The notes: generated by a model from the letters alone, not told the origin. A DNA stretch of 13,965 bases from CAYZJD01 sp964478455 (GCA_964478455.1 CAYZJD010000084.1:1-13965), one strand, 5' to 3'. Shown: positions 1-7,304, counted from the stretch's first letter. A program made the numbers and translations.

Positions 1-192
1 ATCTGGAGACTGGCAACGTGCTCGGTGTGCGCTCCGCGCTCAACCCGCAGGCGGCCTGGGGCAGCGACATCATGAGCCGGGCGGCGTTGTCCGGCGCGCC
101 GGCGTACTCCACCCGGCTCATGATGTCGCTGCCCCAGGCCGCCTGCGGGTTCAGCGCGGAGCGCACACCGAGCACGTTGCCAGTCTCCAGAT
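1..192. repeat. Near-perfect inverted repeat (fold-back) at the left edge, likely assembly or chimeric-read artefact
   Basis: Bases 1-81 are the reverse complement of 112-192 with one mismatch (position 41 against 152). The 30-base loop holds a 12-base palindrome at 91-102 (CCGGCGCGCCGG). Both arms encode the same piece of the ASKHA domain (LETGNV...SDIMSR), in opposite directions. The single difference is synonymous (Leu CTC against CTG). The minus-strand reading of the loop (RVEYAGAPDNAA) fits the family better than the plus-strand reading, so the junction is probably near 82. Such structures at contig ends usually come from a hairpin chimera or a wrong graph turn, not from real DNA. Confidence 0.9.
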
Positions 193-577
193 CGAGGAGT
201 TGCGCTACCAGCGTGGTGGTGCCGAGATCGACCGCCATGCCGAGTCCTTCCTGCGGGGTGAACTCGAAGGCCCTGGTGTCGCCGAGGATCACCGTCTCCC
301 ACTGGGCGATCTCCAGCCGCAGGTCCGCCTCGGCGCGGTTGCGGCACGCCAGCCGCCATCCCGCCGCGATCTCCTCGGGGAGGAGGATGCTTGCCTCCTC
401 GGCTGACAGCGGCAACTCGCCCGAGAGCAGCTTGACGCGGCAGCCACGGCAGTCACCCTGACCGCCGCAAGGGAACTCGACCCCGTAGTCGAAGAGGACG
501 TCCTGAAGGGGGGCGCCGCGCTCGACTTCAAGAACCTGCCCGAGCGGCTCGAGCTGGATGCGGACGCGGTCGCTCAT
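1..577 (-). CDS. Corrinoid-activation-type protein, [2Fe-2S] ferredoxin domain plus start of ASKHA ATPase domain (RACo/DUF4445-like), 3' partial
   Basis: Proteins of this family use a [2Fe-2S] cluster and ATP to reduce inactive Co(II) corrinoid proteins back to Co(I) in methyltransferase systems. The ATG at 577 overlaps the stop of the upstream methyltransferase gene (ATGA), so translation is probably coupled. Residues 1-90 are a plant-type ferredoxin domain with cluster cysteines C37, C43, C46 (in FPCGGQGDCRGC) and C78. A linker follows, then MAVDLGTTTLVAQLLDLETG from about residue 114, the phosphate-1 loop of an ASKHA/RACo domain. The full family is about 550-650 residues, so only the first quarter to third is here. 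Coding is believable from 577 down to about 82. Positions 1-81 are an inverted copy of 112-192, so residues after about 165 (RLMMSLPQ...) are probably not real protein. The family call is confident; the exact corrinoid partner is unknown. Confidence 0.85.
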   Translation of the reverse strand, partial: MSDRVRIQLEPLGQVLEVERGAPLQDVLFDYGVEFPCGGQGDCRGCRVKLLSGELPLSAEEASILLPEEIAAGWRLACRNRAEADLRLEIAQWETVILGDTRAFEFTPQEGLGMAVDLGTTTLVAQLLDLETGNVLGVRSALNPQAAWGSDIMSRVEYAGAPDNAARLMMSLPQAACGLSAERTPSTLPVSR

Positions 578-1599
578 CTTACGGCTTGCGGCCTGTGGCT
601 GCGCGCATAGGCGGCGAGCGCGCACACGTTCTCCGGCGGGGTGTCGCGGACGACCTCGCAACCGGCGCCGGCGATGTACGGCGTGCCTGCCTCTCGGTGG
701 CACTGCGCGATGGCCGCCGTCACCGATTCCGGCGTGCCGTTCCGCAAGACCTTCACCGGATCGATGTTCCCGAGCAGCACCTGTGCGGGACCCATTTCTT
801 GTCTTGCTTCGGCGACCGGCGCCGGCCAGTCCAGATCGACAATGTCGCAGCCGAGCCGGCCCATGCCGGAGAATATGCGGCGCGTCTTGCCGCAGATGTG
901 CAGGCGCACGCGCGCACCGAGCGCCCGCAAGCCATCCACGAGCTTCCTTTCGAAGGGCCAGACGAACTCCTCATAGACAGCCGGCCCGACCAGCGAGGCG
1001 GCGGCATCGCCGATGCCGATCAACTCGGTCCCTGCCTCGATCTGCGCCCGGCCGAAGCGCAGTTCCATTTCGACCGAGAAGTGGAACAGGTCGCGCACGA
1101 AGGCGGGGTCGTCCACGAAATCCAGCATCAACGTGTTGATCCCGCGGAGATCCGCCCCCATGGCGCACGGGCCTTCCACCCAGCCTTCGATCAGCCTCTC
1201 GCCGGCCACGCGCTCGCGAAACAGCGCCAGCGCCCGCACGCGGTCGTGCATGCGGCCGCCGCCGTGGGGATCGGGCTGCCGCAAACGTCCAAGCGTGCGC
1301 TTGTCGGCCAGCAGCGCCTGCTGCTCGACGATGGCCGGCGGCTGGTCGTCGAACCACTCGATCGCCGCGCCCAGGTCCGTCGCCTCGCGCGCCGGGTCGG
1401 AGATTGCCGAGACGTAATCGAAGCCGAATTTCTCCGCCGTCCGGATCTGCGCCTCCACCAGCACGCGGTGGTCGGTGACGTAATCGCGATAGCGGACGCC
1501 GATCTGATCGGCGGCGAACATCATCGTGATCGGCATCAGCGGCAGGCAGTCCGGCTCATGGCCGTCGATGAGCGCCAGCACTCTTTCGCGTCCGTTCAC
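574..1599 (-). CDS. Uroporphyrinogen-decarboxylase-family protein, MtaA/MtbA-like corrinoid methyltransferase
   Basis: A 341-residue member of the URO-D superfamily. In the methyltransferase branch (MtaA, MtbA, MtaB-associated enzymes) a zinc-bound thiol or cofactor receives a methyl group from a corrinoid protein. The zinc signature is visible: H234-x-C236 in RLHICGKT, and C314 in GAGCEV followed by a proline-rich stretch (RDTPPENV), as in MtaA/MtbA. Other URO-D features are the N-terminal NGRERVLALIDGHEPD stretch, NIDPVKVLRNGTPE at about 278-291, and the TIM-barrel length. A true haem-pathway HemE would show the Arg-rich N-terminal substrate site (typically FMRQAGR), which is absent. The GTG start at 1599 overlaps the stop of the upstream DUF1638 gene (GTGA), and the stop overlaps the start of the downstream activator (ATGA). 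A GGAG lies 11 bases before the GTG. The methyl donor and acceptor cannot be told from sequence. Confidence 0.87.
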   Translation of the reverse strand: MNGRERVLALIDGHEPDCLPLMPITMMFAADQIGVRYRDYVTDHRVLVEAQIRTAEKFGFDYVSAISDPAREATDLGAAIEWFDDQPPAIVEQQALLADKRTLGRLRQPDPHGGGRMHDRVRALALFRERVAGERLIEGWVEGPCAMGADLRGINTLMLDFVDDPAFVRDLFHFSVEMELRFGRAQIEAGTELIGIGDAAASLVGPAVYEEFVWPFERKLVDGLRALGARVRLHICGKTRRIFSGMGRLGCDIVDLDWPAPVAEARQEMGPAQVLLGNIDPVKVLRNGTPESVTAAIAQCHREAGTPYIAGAGCEVVRDTPPENVCALAAYARSHRPQAVR

Positions 1600-2315
1600 T
1601 GGTCCGCTTTCTCCGCTCGAATGATGCCGTCGTTGTGGCTTACCACGACGCGCGCGCCTGGCGGCGCCACCAGGAAATCGCCGTCATCCCACGGCCCGTC
1701 CACGAGCCGTTGGAACAGGCCGAGGTCACCCTGCACCTTCTCGAAGCTCCAGCCGCGCCGCCCGGCCTCCTCCCGGGTGTGGCGCTCGAACCGGTCGTCG
1801 GGCTCGATGCCTGTTTCGATGAAGGTGAACTGTCGGTAATGCTTCGTCAGCTCCTCGTAAAGATACTTGGCGTTCTCCTCGCCGTACTTCGCCACCAGTT
1901 CGTCGTAGCCGAGCGTGATCTGGCGTTCCAGGTCCACCAGTCCCGAGCCGCGCTCGATCCAACCCGATGTCTTGAAGTATGTCCCGGGGTGGGTGTTGAA
2001 GTAGTCGAGGTACCGTTCCCGGCTGCCCAGAAACAAGGTGATGCAATCGTGCGCGCGCGGCAGCACCAAGGGAAGCGAGCGTGCGGCCAGGCCGGCAATG
2101 CCGTTCCCGCAAAGCCCGTATCCGAACAGCACCGCCTCATAGCGGGATGAATCTACCCGGTCCACCACTTCCTGGAGGCGGACCCGCATCCCCTCGCCGC
2201 CCAGGTCGTGCAATCCCTTGGGGAGGAATTCCACGTCCACCTGGTTGCGGGACCGGGCCACCACGTGGCACAGCTCGCGGTAAAGGACTTCACAGCCGAT
2301 CAGTTTCAGGCGCAC
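1596..2315 (-). CDS. DUF1638 family protein
   Basis: I recognise this 239-residue protein as DUF1638, a family without an established function that often lies beside corrinoid methyltransferases and their activators. Visible features are an N-terminal LIGCEVLYRELC, a central FGYGLCGNG and RAHDCITLFLG, and a C-terminal domain with YRQFTFIETG and a hydrophobic end (RVVVSHNDGII). Cysteines C8, C16, C69 and C91 with H17 and H89 sit in the most family-like segments and could bind a metal or corrinoid; that is inference. It is the first gene of the minus-strand operon and overlaps the URO-D gene by three bases. The GTG start at 2315 is chosen because the protein then begins MRLKLIGCEV, the normal family N-terminus. 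The purine-rich TGAGGGAGG runs directly into the start, so Shine-Dalgarno spacing is short (about 4 bases from the first GAGG). Confidence 0.85.
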   Translation of the reverse strand: MRLKLIGCEVLYRELCHVVARSRNQVDVEFLPKGLHDLGGEGMRVRLQEVVDRVDSSRYEAVLFGYGLCGNGIAGLAARSLPLVLPRAHDCITLFLGSRERYLDYFNTHPGTYFKTSGWIERGSGLVDLERQITLGYDELVAKYGEENAKYLYEELTKHYRQFTFIETGIEPDDRFERHTREEAGRRGWSFEKVQGDLGLFQRLVDGPWDDGDFLVAPPGARVVVSHNDGIIRAEKADQ

Positions 2316-2420
2316 CCTCCCTCAATTGATAGCAAAAGGGAACGGCGCACGGTTTCCCTGAAACGCACGCTCATTGACGCGCGTCGAACCATGGGAGCAG
2401 AATTGGGATAGGGGGTGGCT
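2316..2420. promoter_or_regulatory. Divergent intergenic region between the corrinoid operon and the FecR gene
   Basis: The 105-base gap must hold the promoters of both flanking units. For the minus strand, TATCAA (complement of 2326-2331) is a possible -10 about 10 bases before the GTG at 2315, with no clear -35. A small GTTTC-CCT-GAAAC hairpin lies at 2352-2364. No riboswitch-sized fold, such as a cobalamin element, can fit in front of the operon here. Confidence 0.4.
2374..2403 (+). promoter_or_regulatory. Putative sigma-70-type promoter for the FecR gene
   Basis: TTGACG at 2374-2379 matches a -35 box. After an 18-base spacer, CAGAAT at 2398-2403 is a weak -10. Transcription would begin near 2410, giving a leader of about 10 bases before the ATG at 2421. 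This is from pattern only. Confidence 0.4.
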
Positions 2421-3392
2421 ATGTCCGCTCTGCGAACCTCGCTGATCATCCCGGCGGTTCTCGTCCTCGTGGCTCTGCCGGCGCTTTCCCAGTCGGTGAT
2501 CTCGGCCCAGTCCGGGCTGGTTCACTTCGTGGAAGGCAGGGTGTACATTGGCGATACGCCTGCCGAGCCGAAGTCCAGCGAGTTCCCGCAACTCAAGGAG
2601 AAGCAGGTCCTGCGAACCGAAGAGGGCCGCGCCGAGCTGCTGCTGAACCCGGGCGTCTTCCTGCGGGTGGCCGAGAACAGTTCCGTCCGGATGCTCTCCA
2701 CGCGCCTGACGGATTCGCGCGTCGAGTTCCTGGGCGGCAGCGTCCTGGTCGAAGCGACTCAGATTGAGAAGGGTTCGGCCGTCACCGTCTTCTACAAAGA
2801 CACGATGCTCTCTCTCATGAAGAGCGGCATCTACCGGCTGGACTCCGAGCCCGCGCAATTCCGCGTCTTTGAAGGTGAGGCGATGGCCGAGGTTGGCAGC
2901 CAGAAGGCGCTGGTGAAGAAGGGCAAGATGCTTGCGCTCGACGGCACGTTGCTGGTTCAGCGATTCAATCCAGAACTGACCGACGCTTTCGATCGATGGA
3001 GCCACCGCCGGGGCGAGTACATCGCGATGGCCAACATCTCGGCCGCCAAGTCAATTGCCGACCGCGGCTTCTATTGGGGCGCCTCCGGCTGGTTCTGGAA
3101 CCCTTACTTCGGCATGTTCACTTTCGTGCCCGTGGATGGCGTCTACCGCAGCGCGTACGGCTACCGGTTCTGGAGTCCGGAACGAGTGTATGTCGTGTAC
3201 TACCGGCCGAGCCCGAGCTATTCGAACCTAGGAAGTTACAACCCCAGCCTCGGCTACACGACAATACCGGCGACCTCAACAGGCAACTCCGGCACGCTTG
3301 CAGTGGGCGCAGCCGCGCCGACGACGAGTACGACCTCGTCCACCGCACCCATCGTGCGTGATACCGGCCGGGCCGGGGGGCGTGAGCGATAG
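2421..3392 (+). CDS. Secreted FecR-domain protein
   Basis: A 323-residue exported protein of unknown specific role. Residues 1-24 form a Sec signal peptide: MSALRT, then a long hydrophobic stretch ending near LPALSQS. Residues 30-175 are a FecR-like beta-rich domain: a GLVHFVEGRVYIGD start, RTEEGRAELLLNPGVFLRVAENSSV, then the paired FLGGSVLVEA and FRVFEGEAMAEVG strands. Residues 185-260 are rich in Trp and Tyr (GASGWFWNPYFGMFTFVP, GYRFWSPERVYVVYY), typical of the C-terminal part of acidobacterial FecR proteins. The last 50 residues are a low-complexity Ser/Thr/Ala tail. FecR domains in iron signalling act with an ECF sigma factor and a TonB receptor; neither is here, so a regulatory role is not supported. 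ATG 2421 is preferred over the in-frame GTG at 2415 because AGGGGG sits at good spacing and the signal peptide begins directly. The gene converges on the S9 peptidase with 27 bases between. Confidence 0.82.
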   Translation: MSALRTSLIIPAVLVLVALPALSQSVISAQSGLVHFVEGRVYIGDTPAEPKSSEFPQLKEKQVLRTEEGRAELLLNPGVFLRVAENSSVRMLSTRLTDSRVEFLGGSVLVEATQIEKGSAVTVFYKDTMLSLMKSGIYRLDSEPAQFRVFEGEAMAEVGSQKALVKKGKMLALDGTLLVQRFNPELTDAFDRWSHRRGEYIAMANISAAKSIADRGFYWGASGWFWNPYFGMFTFVPVDGVYRSAYGYRFWSPERVYVVYYRPSPSYSNLGSYNPSLGYTTIPATSTGNSGTLAVGAAAPTTSTTSSTAPIVRDTGRAGGRER

Positions 3393-3419
3393 CTGACCGC
3401 CGATCGCTGAAAGCTATTG
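3385..3419. terminator. Possible weak bidirectional terminator between convergent genes
   Basis: Between two converging stop codons there are two mutually exclusive inverted repeats: AGCGAT (3385-3390) with ATCGCT (3403-3408), and CGATAGCT (3387-3394) with AGCTATTG (3412-3419, one G-T pair). Neither has a long T-run, so efficiency as an intrinsic terminator is uncertain. Confidence 0.25.
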
Positions 3420-5579
3420 TCAGTCCTTCAGGCTCCTCTCGAAGAACGCCGTGAGCGTCTCGAGCATCTGTTTCTGCGAGTTGCCGCTCAGCGCGTGGGT
3501 TTTCGCCGGATAGATCATCCACTCGAACGGCTTGCCCGCCCGTTGGAGGGCGTCGGCCATCTGCATGCTGTTCTGAAACAGCACGTTGTCATCCTCGTAA
3601 GCGTGGATCAGCAGCAGCGTCGCCTTGAGAGCAGAGGCAAAATGCACCGGCGAGCTGGACCGGTAGCCTTCCAGGTTGTCTGAAGGTAAGCCCATATAGC
3701 GTTCGGTGTAGATTGTGTCGTAGTTCCGCCAGTCGGCAAGCGGTGCGCCGGCGGCGCCCGCGCGGAACAGATCCGGAGCCTTCAACAACGCCAGAAGGGT
3801 CATGTAGCCGCCATAGCTCCAGCCGTAGATTCCGATCCGGCTCGAGTCAACGAAGCCAATCGAGATCAAATGGCGGACTCCCTCCTTCTGATCTTCCAGT
3901 TCTTTCTCCCCCAGCTTGCGGAAGATCACCGACTCCCACTCGTGGCCGCGGCCGGCCGATCCGCGGTTGTCAAGCTGCCAGATGACAAAGCCCTTGTGTG
4001 CCATCGCATGTTCCCACTTGACCCCAGGCCAGTGGTTGCGCACCTCCTGCGCGTGCGGGCCGCCATACACGATCACGATCGCCGGATATTTTCGGCCTGG
4101 CTGGAAACCAGCGGGCTTGATCAATCGTGCATATAGCGTCGCGCCGCCTGCGGCCTTCACCTCGACGATCTCTGTCGGCGGCACCTCATACTCCTCCAGA
4201 CGCGAACGATCCACGTCCTGGAACACCGCCCGCTCCACTCCGTCCCGCCCGTGCAAAGCCTGGCGAAGGGGGGCGCTCAGGCTCGAAAAGGCGTCAAGAT
4301 AGTGCTCGCAAGACGGGGCCATCGAGATCTCGTGGGTGCCGGCCGCTTCGCCGATTCGGCGGCGGTCTTCGCCACTCAGGCCGGCGCGGTACAGGTGCCG
4401 TTCGAGGGGGCTCCGCTCCGTGGAAACGAAGTACACCTGGCCGCCCGCCTCGTCCACGCAAGACAGCTCAGTCACCTCCCAATCGCCGCGCGTGAGTTGC
4501 GCCAGCAGCCGGCCGTCAGCCGAGTAACGGTAGAGGTGCCGGAAACCGTCGCGCTCGCTCGACCACAGAAACTCGGCGCCGTTCTTCAGGAATCGTAGGT
4601 GGTCATGCACGTTGATCCAGTAAGGATCTCCCTCGCGCAGAATCAGCGAAGCGGCGCCGCTCGCCACGTCCGCCCGCAGGAGGTCCAGCCGGTTCTGGAT
4701 GCGGTTCAACCGCTGGACGAACAGCGCCCGGCTGTCGGGGACCCAGGCGACGCGGGCCAGGAGCGCGTCTCGCGTTTCCCCCACGTCGAGCCAGCGCGTT
4801 CGTCCGCCGCCGGCCGGGACGACGCCGAGCCGTACATCCGCGTTGGGGTCGCCGGCTTTCGGATAGCGCTGCGGCTCGTAAACCGGCCGCAGCCCTAGAA
4901 TGTCGGCGTGCGGATAGAGCGGTTGCCGGCTCACATCGAACTGGAAGTAGGCGATCTGCTTCGAGTCGGGCGACCACCAGTGAGCCGTGGGGATCTCGAG
5001 TTCCTCGGGATAGACCCAATCGAGGCGGCCGTTCCACAGCGTATCGCTGCCGTCGAAGGTCAGCCGCATCGCCGTCTTTCGCGCGACGTCCATCGAATAG
5101 AGGTCATTGCCGCGGCGGAAGGAGACGCTCCGGCCGTCCGGAGAAACCTTCGGGTCGCGTTCCTCCGCCGCCGTCGTCGTGAGCTGCGTCCAGCCTCCGG
5201 CGGCGATGCGGAAGACGAACAGGTCGCCACCGGCCGCAATCAGCAGCCGGTCTCCCGCTGGGAACCATTGGAAGTCCTGCTCCTTGACGTTGCGGTTCTG
5301 CCATTCGGACGCTTCCGGGTGAGCGGCGCGCGTGGCGGCCGCCGCGAGCGCGTCGAGAGATACAAGCTCGCGGCGACTGTGCGACACGACGTCGTAAAGC
5401 CAGACGGACTTTCCGGATTTCCACGCGAAGCGTGTACTATCAGGCGCCCAGACAACCGTCACGGGAGTACCCGCAGCTTGCCATTGCGCGACCGTTTCGA
5501 GCGTGACCGGTTTCTTCGCCTGGGCGAACGAGACCTGACTGCCAAGCAGCAGAATGGCGACAGCGGAGTTGGCGCGCAT
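3420..5579 (-). CDS. Secreted S9B serine peptidase, dipeptidyl-peptidase-IV-like
   Basis: A 719-residue exported peptidase, expected to remove N-terminal dipeptides (X-Pro or X-Ala) from peptides in the periplasm or outside the cell. A Sec signal peptide covers about residues 1-20 (AVAILLLGSQVSFAQA). Residues 40-460 form the DPP-IV beta-propeller. They include the DWVYPEELEIP segment, whose E192-E193 match the double-glutamate that binds the substrate N-terminus, and the following WWSPDSKQIAYFQFD. Residues 465-719 are the alpha/beta hydrolase domain with oxyanion and loop motif VYGGPHAQ, DNRGSAGRGHEWE, nucleophile S588 in GWSYGGY, D663 in HAYEDDNV and H695 in KTHALSG. The triad is complete and the length is normal, so the enzyme should be active. 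The ATG at 5579 is followed directly by the signal peptide; there is no Shine-Dalgarno. The gene is divergent from the CehA-like gene and looks monocistronic. Confidence 0.93.
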   Translation of the reverse strand: MRANSAVAILLLGSQVSFAQAKKPVTLETVAQWQAAGTPVTVVWAPDSTRFAWKSGKSVWLYDVVSHSRRELVSLDALAAAATRAAHPEASEWQNRNVKEQDFQWFPAGDRLLIAAGGDLFVFRIAAGGWTQLTTTAAEERDPKVSPDGRSVSFRRGNDLYSMDVARKTAMRLTFDGSDTLWNGRLDWVYPEELEIPTAHWWSPDSKQIAYFQFDVSRQPLYPHADILGLRPVYEPQRYPKAGDPNADVRLGVVPAGGGRTRWLDVGETRDALLARVAWVPDSRALFVQRLNRIQNRLDLLRADVASGAASLILREGDPYWINVHDHLRFLKNGAEFLWSSERDGFRHLYRYSADGRLLAQLTRGDWEVTELSCVDEAGGQVYFVSTERSPLERHLYRAGLSGEDRRRIGEAAGTHEISMAPSCEHYLDAFSSLSAPLRQALHGRDGVERAVFQDVDRSRLEEYEVPPTEIVEVKAAGGATLYARLIKPAGFQPGRKYPAIVIVYGGPHAQEVRNHWPGVKWEHAMAHKGFVIWQLDNRGSAGRGHEWESVIFRKLGEKELEDQKEGVRHLISIGFVDSSRIGIYGWSYGGYMTLLALLKAPDLFRAGAAGAPLADWRNYDTIYTERYMGLPSDNLEGYRSSSPVHFASALKATLLLIHAYEDDNVLFQNSMQMADALQRAGKPFEWMIYPAKTHALSGNSQKQMLETLTAFFERSLKD

Positions 5580-5587
5580 GGTATGCG

Positions 5588-5593
5588 ATTGTA
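5588..5593 (-). promoter_or_regulatory. Putative -10 box for the S9B peptidase gene
   Basis: On the minus strand TACAAT lies 8 bases before the ATG at 5579. If it is the -10 box, transcription would begin at or almost at the start codon, giving a leaderless message. This fits the missing Shine-Dalgarno. No good -35 hexamer is seen at 16-18 bases. Confidence 0.4.
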
Positions 5594-5608
5594 ACGCCCG
5601 GTGGATGA

Positions 5609-5614
5609 TAGCAT
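5609..5614 (+). promoter_or_regulatory. Putative -10 box for the CehA-like gene
   Basis: GATAGCAT contains TAGCAT, 19 bases before the ATG at 5634. It matches the TAG(A/C)(A/C)T box found before three other plus-strand genes in the window. It lies 15 bases from the divergent -10 of the peptidase gene. Confidence 0.4.
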
Positions 5615-5633
5615 TGACCCGAGCGTGTCACCC

Positions 5634-7253
5634 ATGCCGCTTTCCAGACGCCGTTTCCTCCAGGACGCAGCCCTTGCCGCGGCCGCCCGGCCCGCCTGGG
5701 GCGCAGTCACCTGCCGCGTCTCCGACGCGCGCTCCGGCCGCCCTGTCCCCGCCCGTGTTCGCCTGCTGAACGCGCGCGGCGAGGATGTCATTCCGGCCGG
5801 CCACCCGCCCGCCCTCAGTGAGGGCGCGCAGGAAGGCGACGTCCGCTTCTACTCGCGGCGCTTTGCCTACGTCGATGGGACCTTCTCGATCGACCCCTCC
5901 TCGCTTCCGCACCGCTACCAGGTCATCAAAGGCTACGAGTACGCCATCGCCGAAGGGGATCTCACTTCGGAAGCGCTGCGCGACGGCGTCTTCACCATCC
6001 CGCTTGAACGCTGGTCGGACATTTCTTCGCGCGGCTGGTGGAGCGGCGACGTTCACATCCATCACATTTCCCCGAAAACCTGCCGTCTCGAAATGGACGC
6101 CGAGGATCTGAACGTCGCCAATATCCTCACCTCGGACTTCACCGCCGACTATGACCGTTTCGAAGGCAAAGTCAACGCGCACTCGGGCGCGAACCGGCTG
6201 ATTTATGTCTCGCAGGAATTCCGCAATCACGAACTCGGGCACATGTGCCTGCTGAACCTCAAGAATCTCGTTGAACCCGTCATAGGGGTTCAGCCCTATC
6301 ACTACCCGCTGCACCTCGGCGTCTGCGACCGTGCTCATGCACAGGGTGGGTATGTGACCTGGGCTCACTTTCCAAGCTGGCCCGGCGTCGAGAGCCCGCT
6401 CGACGTGGCCATGGAGAAGCTCGACGGCCTGGAGATCCTGTCCGTGCTCGAGCCGCGCGCCCTGCCCGTCTTCATGAGGCAGGTCGTGCCCGAGATCGAA
6501 GCGAACGACGGTCTCCGCCTCTGGTACCGCTATCTCAACTGCGGCTTCCGCCTCACCGCCACCGCCGGCACCGACAAGATGACCACTTTCGTCACCGTCG
6601 GCGCCAACCGTGTCTTCGCGCGGCTCGACGGCGACTTCACGTACGAGAACTGGATTGCGGCACTCCGTGCCGGCCGCACTTTCATCACCAACAGCCCGCT
6701 CGTTTCCTTCACCGTCAACGGGCAGGAGCCCGGCACCACGCTGCGCCTGAAGGCCGGCCGCGACAGAGTCCTTCGGATCCACGCCCGCGCCGAGTCCCAG
6801 TTGCCCTACCACCGCCTCGAAATCGTGGCCAACGGGAAGGTGATCGCCGACGCCTCGGCCTCCGGCCTTCGCCAGCGCGCCGAGATCCGCATCGAGCACC
6901 CGATCGAGCGAAGCTGCTGGATCGCCGCCCGCACCCTCGAGGACATCGCGCCGTACCACGAGCGCCGCCTCGACTTCCGCGAGGTCCACGCCGCCCAGGG
7001 CACTCTTCTCTCCAGCTACTTCGGCACGCGCCGCCCCGAGACGGTCTTCGCCCACACCTCTCCGGTCTATGCCATTCTCGACGGCAAGCCGATCCGGAGC
7101 TGGGAGGACGCCGAATACTACATCCGTTACATGGACAACTGCATCCGCTGGCTCGAAACCGAGGCGAAGTTCGCCCGCTCCTCCGACAAGCAGGCTTCCA
7201 TCGAAGCCTTCAAGCTCGGCCGCGCCGTCTATCAGAAGCGCGCCGCCCGCTGA
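5634..7253 (+). CDS. CehA/McbA-family metallohydrolase with twin-arginine leader
   Basis: A 539-residue member of the CehA/McbA branch of the PHP metal-dependent hydrolases. The founding members hydrolyse carbaryl, but most members have no known substrate. Residues 1-22 look like a Tat leader (PLSRRRFLQDAALAAAA), so the protein is probably exported folded. Residues 25-130 are a beta-sandwich-like N-terminal domain (VTCRVSDARSGRPVPARVRL). The PHP catalytic part begins at about 138 with GDVHIHH (H141, H143). It continues with YVSQEFRNHELGHMCLLN (E195, H203), VTWAHFPSWPG (H245) and TATAGTDK (D314), all positioned as metal ligands in the family. The rest is a C-terminal beta domain. ATG 5634 is chosen over the in-frame GTG at 5601 because the twin-arginine motif then sits at its usual place. 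The next gene encodes another Tat-type protein 51 bases downstream with its own promoter-like box. Confidence 0.87.
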   Translation: MPLSRRRFLQDAALAAAARPAWGAVTCRVSDARSGRPVPARVRLLNARGEDVIPAGHPPALSEGAQEGDVRFYSRRFAYVDGTFSIDPSSLPHRYQVIKGYEYAIAEGDLTSEALRDGVFTIPLERWSDISSRGWWSGDVHIHHISPKTCRLEMDAEDLNVANILTSDFTADYDRFEGKVNAHSGANRLIYVSQEFRNHELGHMCLLNLKNLVEPVIGVQPYHYPLHLGVCDRAHAQGGYVTWAHFPSWPGVESPLDVAMEKLDGLEILSVLEPRALPVFMRQVVPEIEANDGLRLWYRYLNCGFRLTATAGTDKMTTFVTVGANRVFARLDGDFTYENWIAALRAGRTFITNSPLVSFTVNGQEPGTTLRLKAGRDRVLRIHARAESQLPYHRLEIVANGKVIADASASGLRQRAEIRIEHPIERSCWIAARTLEDIAPYHERRLDFREVHAAQGTLLSSYFGTRRPETVFAHTSPVYAILDGKPIRSWEDAEYYIRYMDNCIRWLETEAKFARSSDKQASIEAFKLGRAVYQKRAAR

Positions 7254-7273
7254 GCCCGCTGCCCGCCTTCTGA

Positions 7274-7297
7274 TAGACTGGCTCGGAATCCTCGGAG
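7274..7297 (+). promoter_or_regulatory. Putative -10 box and ribosome binding site of the isomerase-like gene
   Basis: TAGACT at 7274-7279 (in CTGATAGACTGG) is a -10-like box 25 bases before the ATG at 7305. GGAG at 7294-7297 is a Shine-Dalgarno with a 7-base spacer. The gene may therefore be transcribed separately from the CehA-like gene just upstream. Confidence 0.4.
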
Positions 7298-7304
7298 CCA
7301 ACCC

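Noticed and set aside
91..102. 12-base GC palindrome as a possible regulator site
   Set aside because: It is the centre of the fold-back and lies inside coding sequence, so it more likely marks the junction microhomology.
18..461. 147-codon plus-strand frame at the left edge
   Set aside because: It reads through the inverted repeat and then antisense to the activator gene. Its first part resembles the ASKHA domain only because of the fold-back copy.
574..1599. HemE (haem biosynthesis uroporphyrinogen decarboxylase)
   Set aside because: The N-terminal substrate-binding Arg motif of HemE is missing, while the His-x-Cys and Cys zinc site of the methyltransferase branch is present and the operon context is corrinoid chemistry.
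586..1839. 417-codon plus-strand open frame
   Set aside because: It lies opposite the URO-D and DUF1638 genes, both recognisable families; the product has no domain and spans their junction without respect to gene boundaries.
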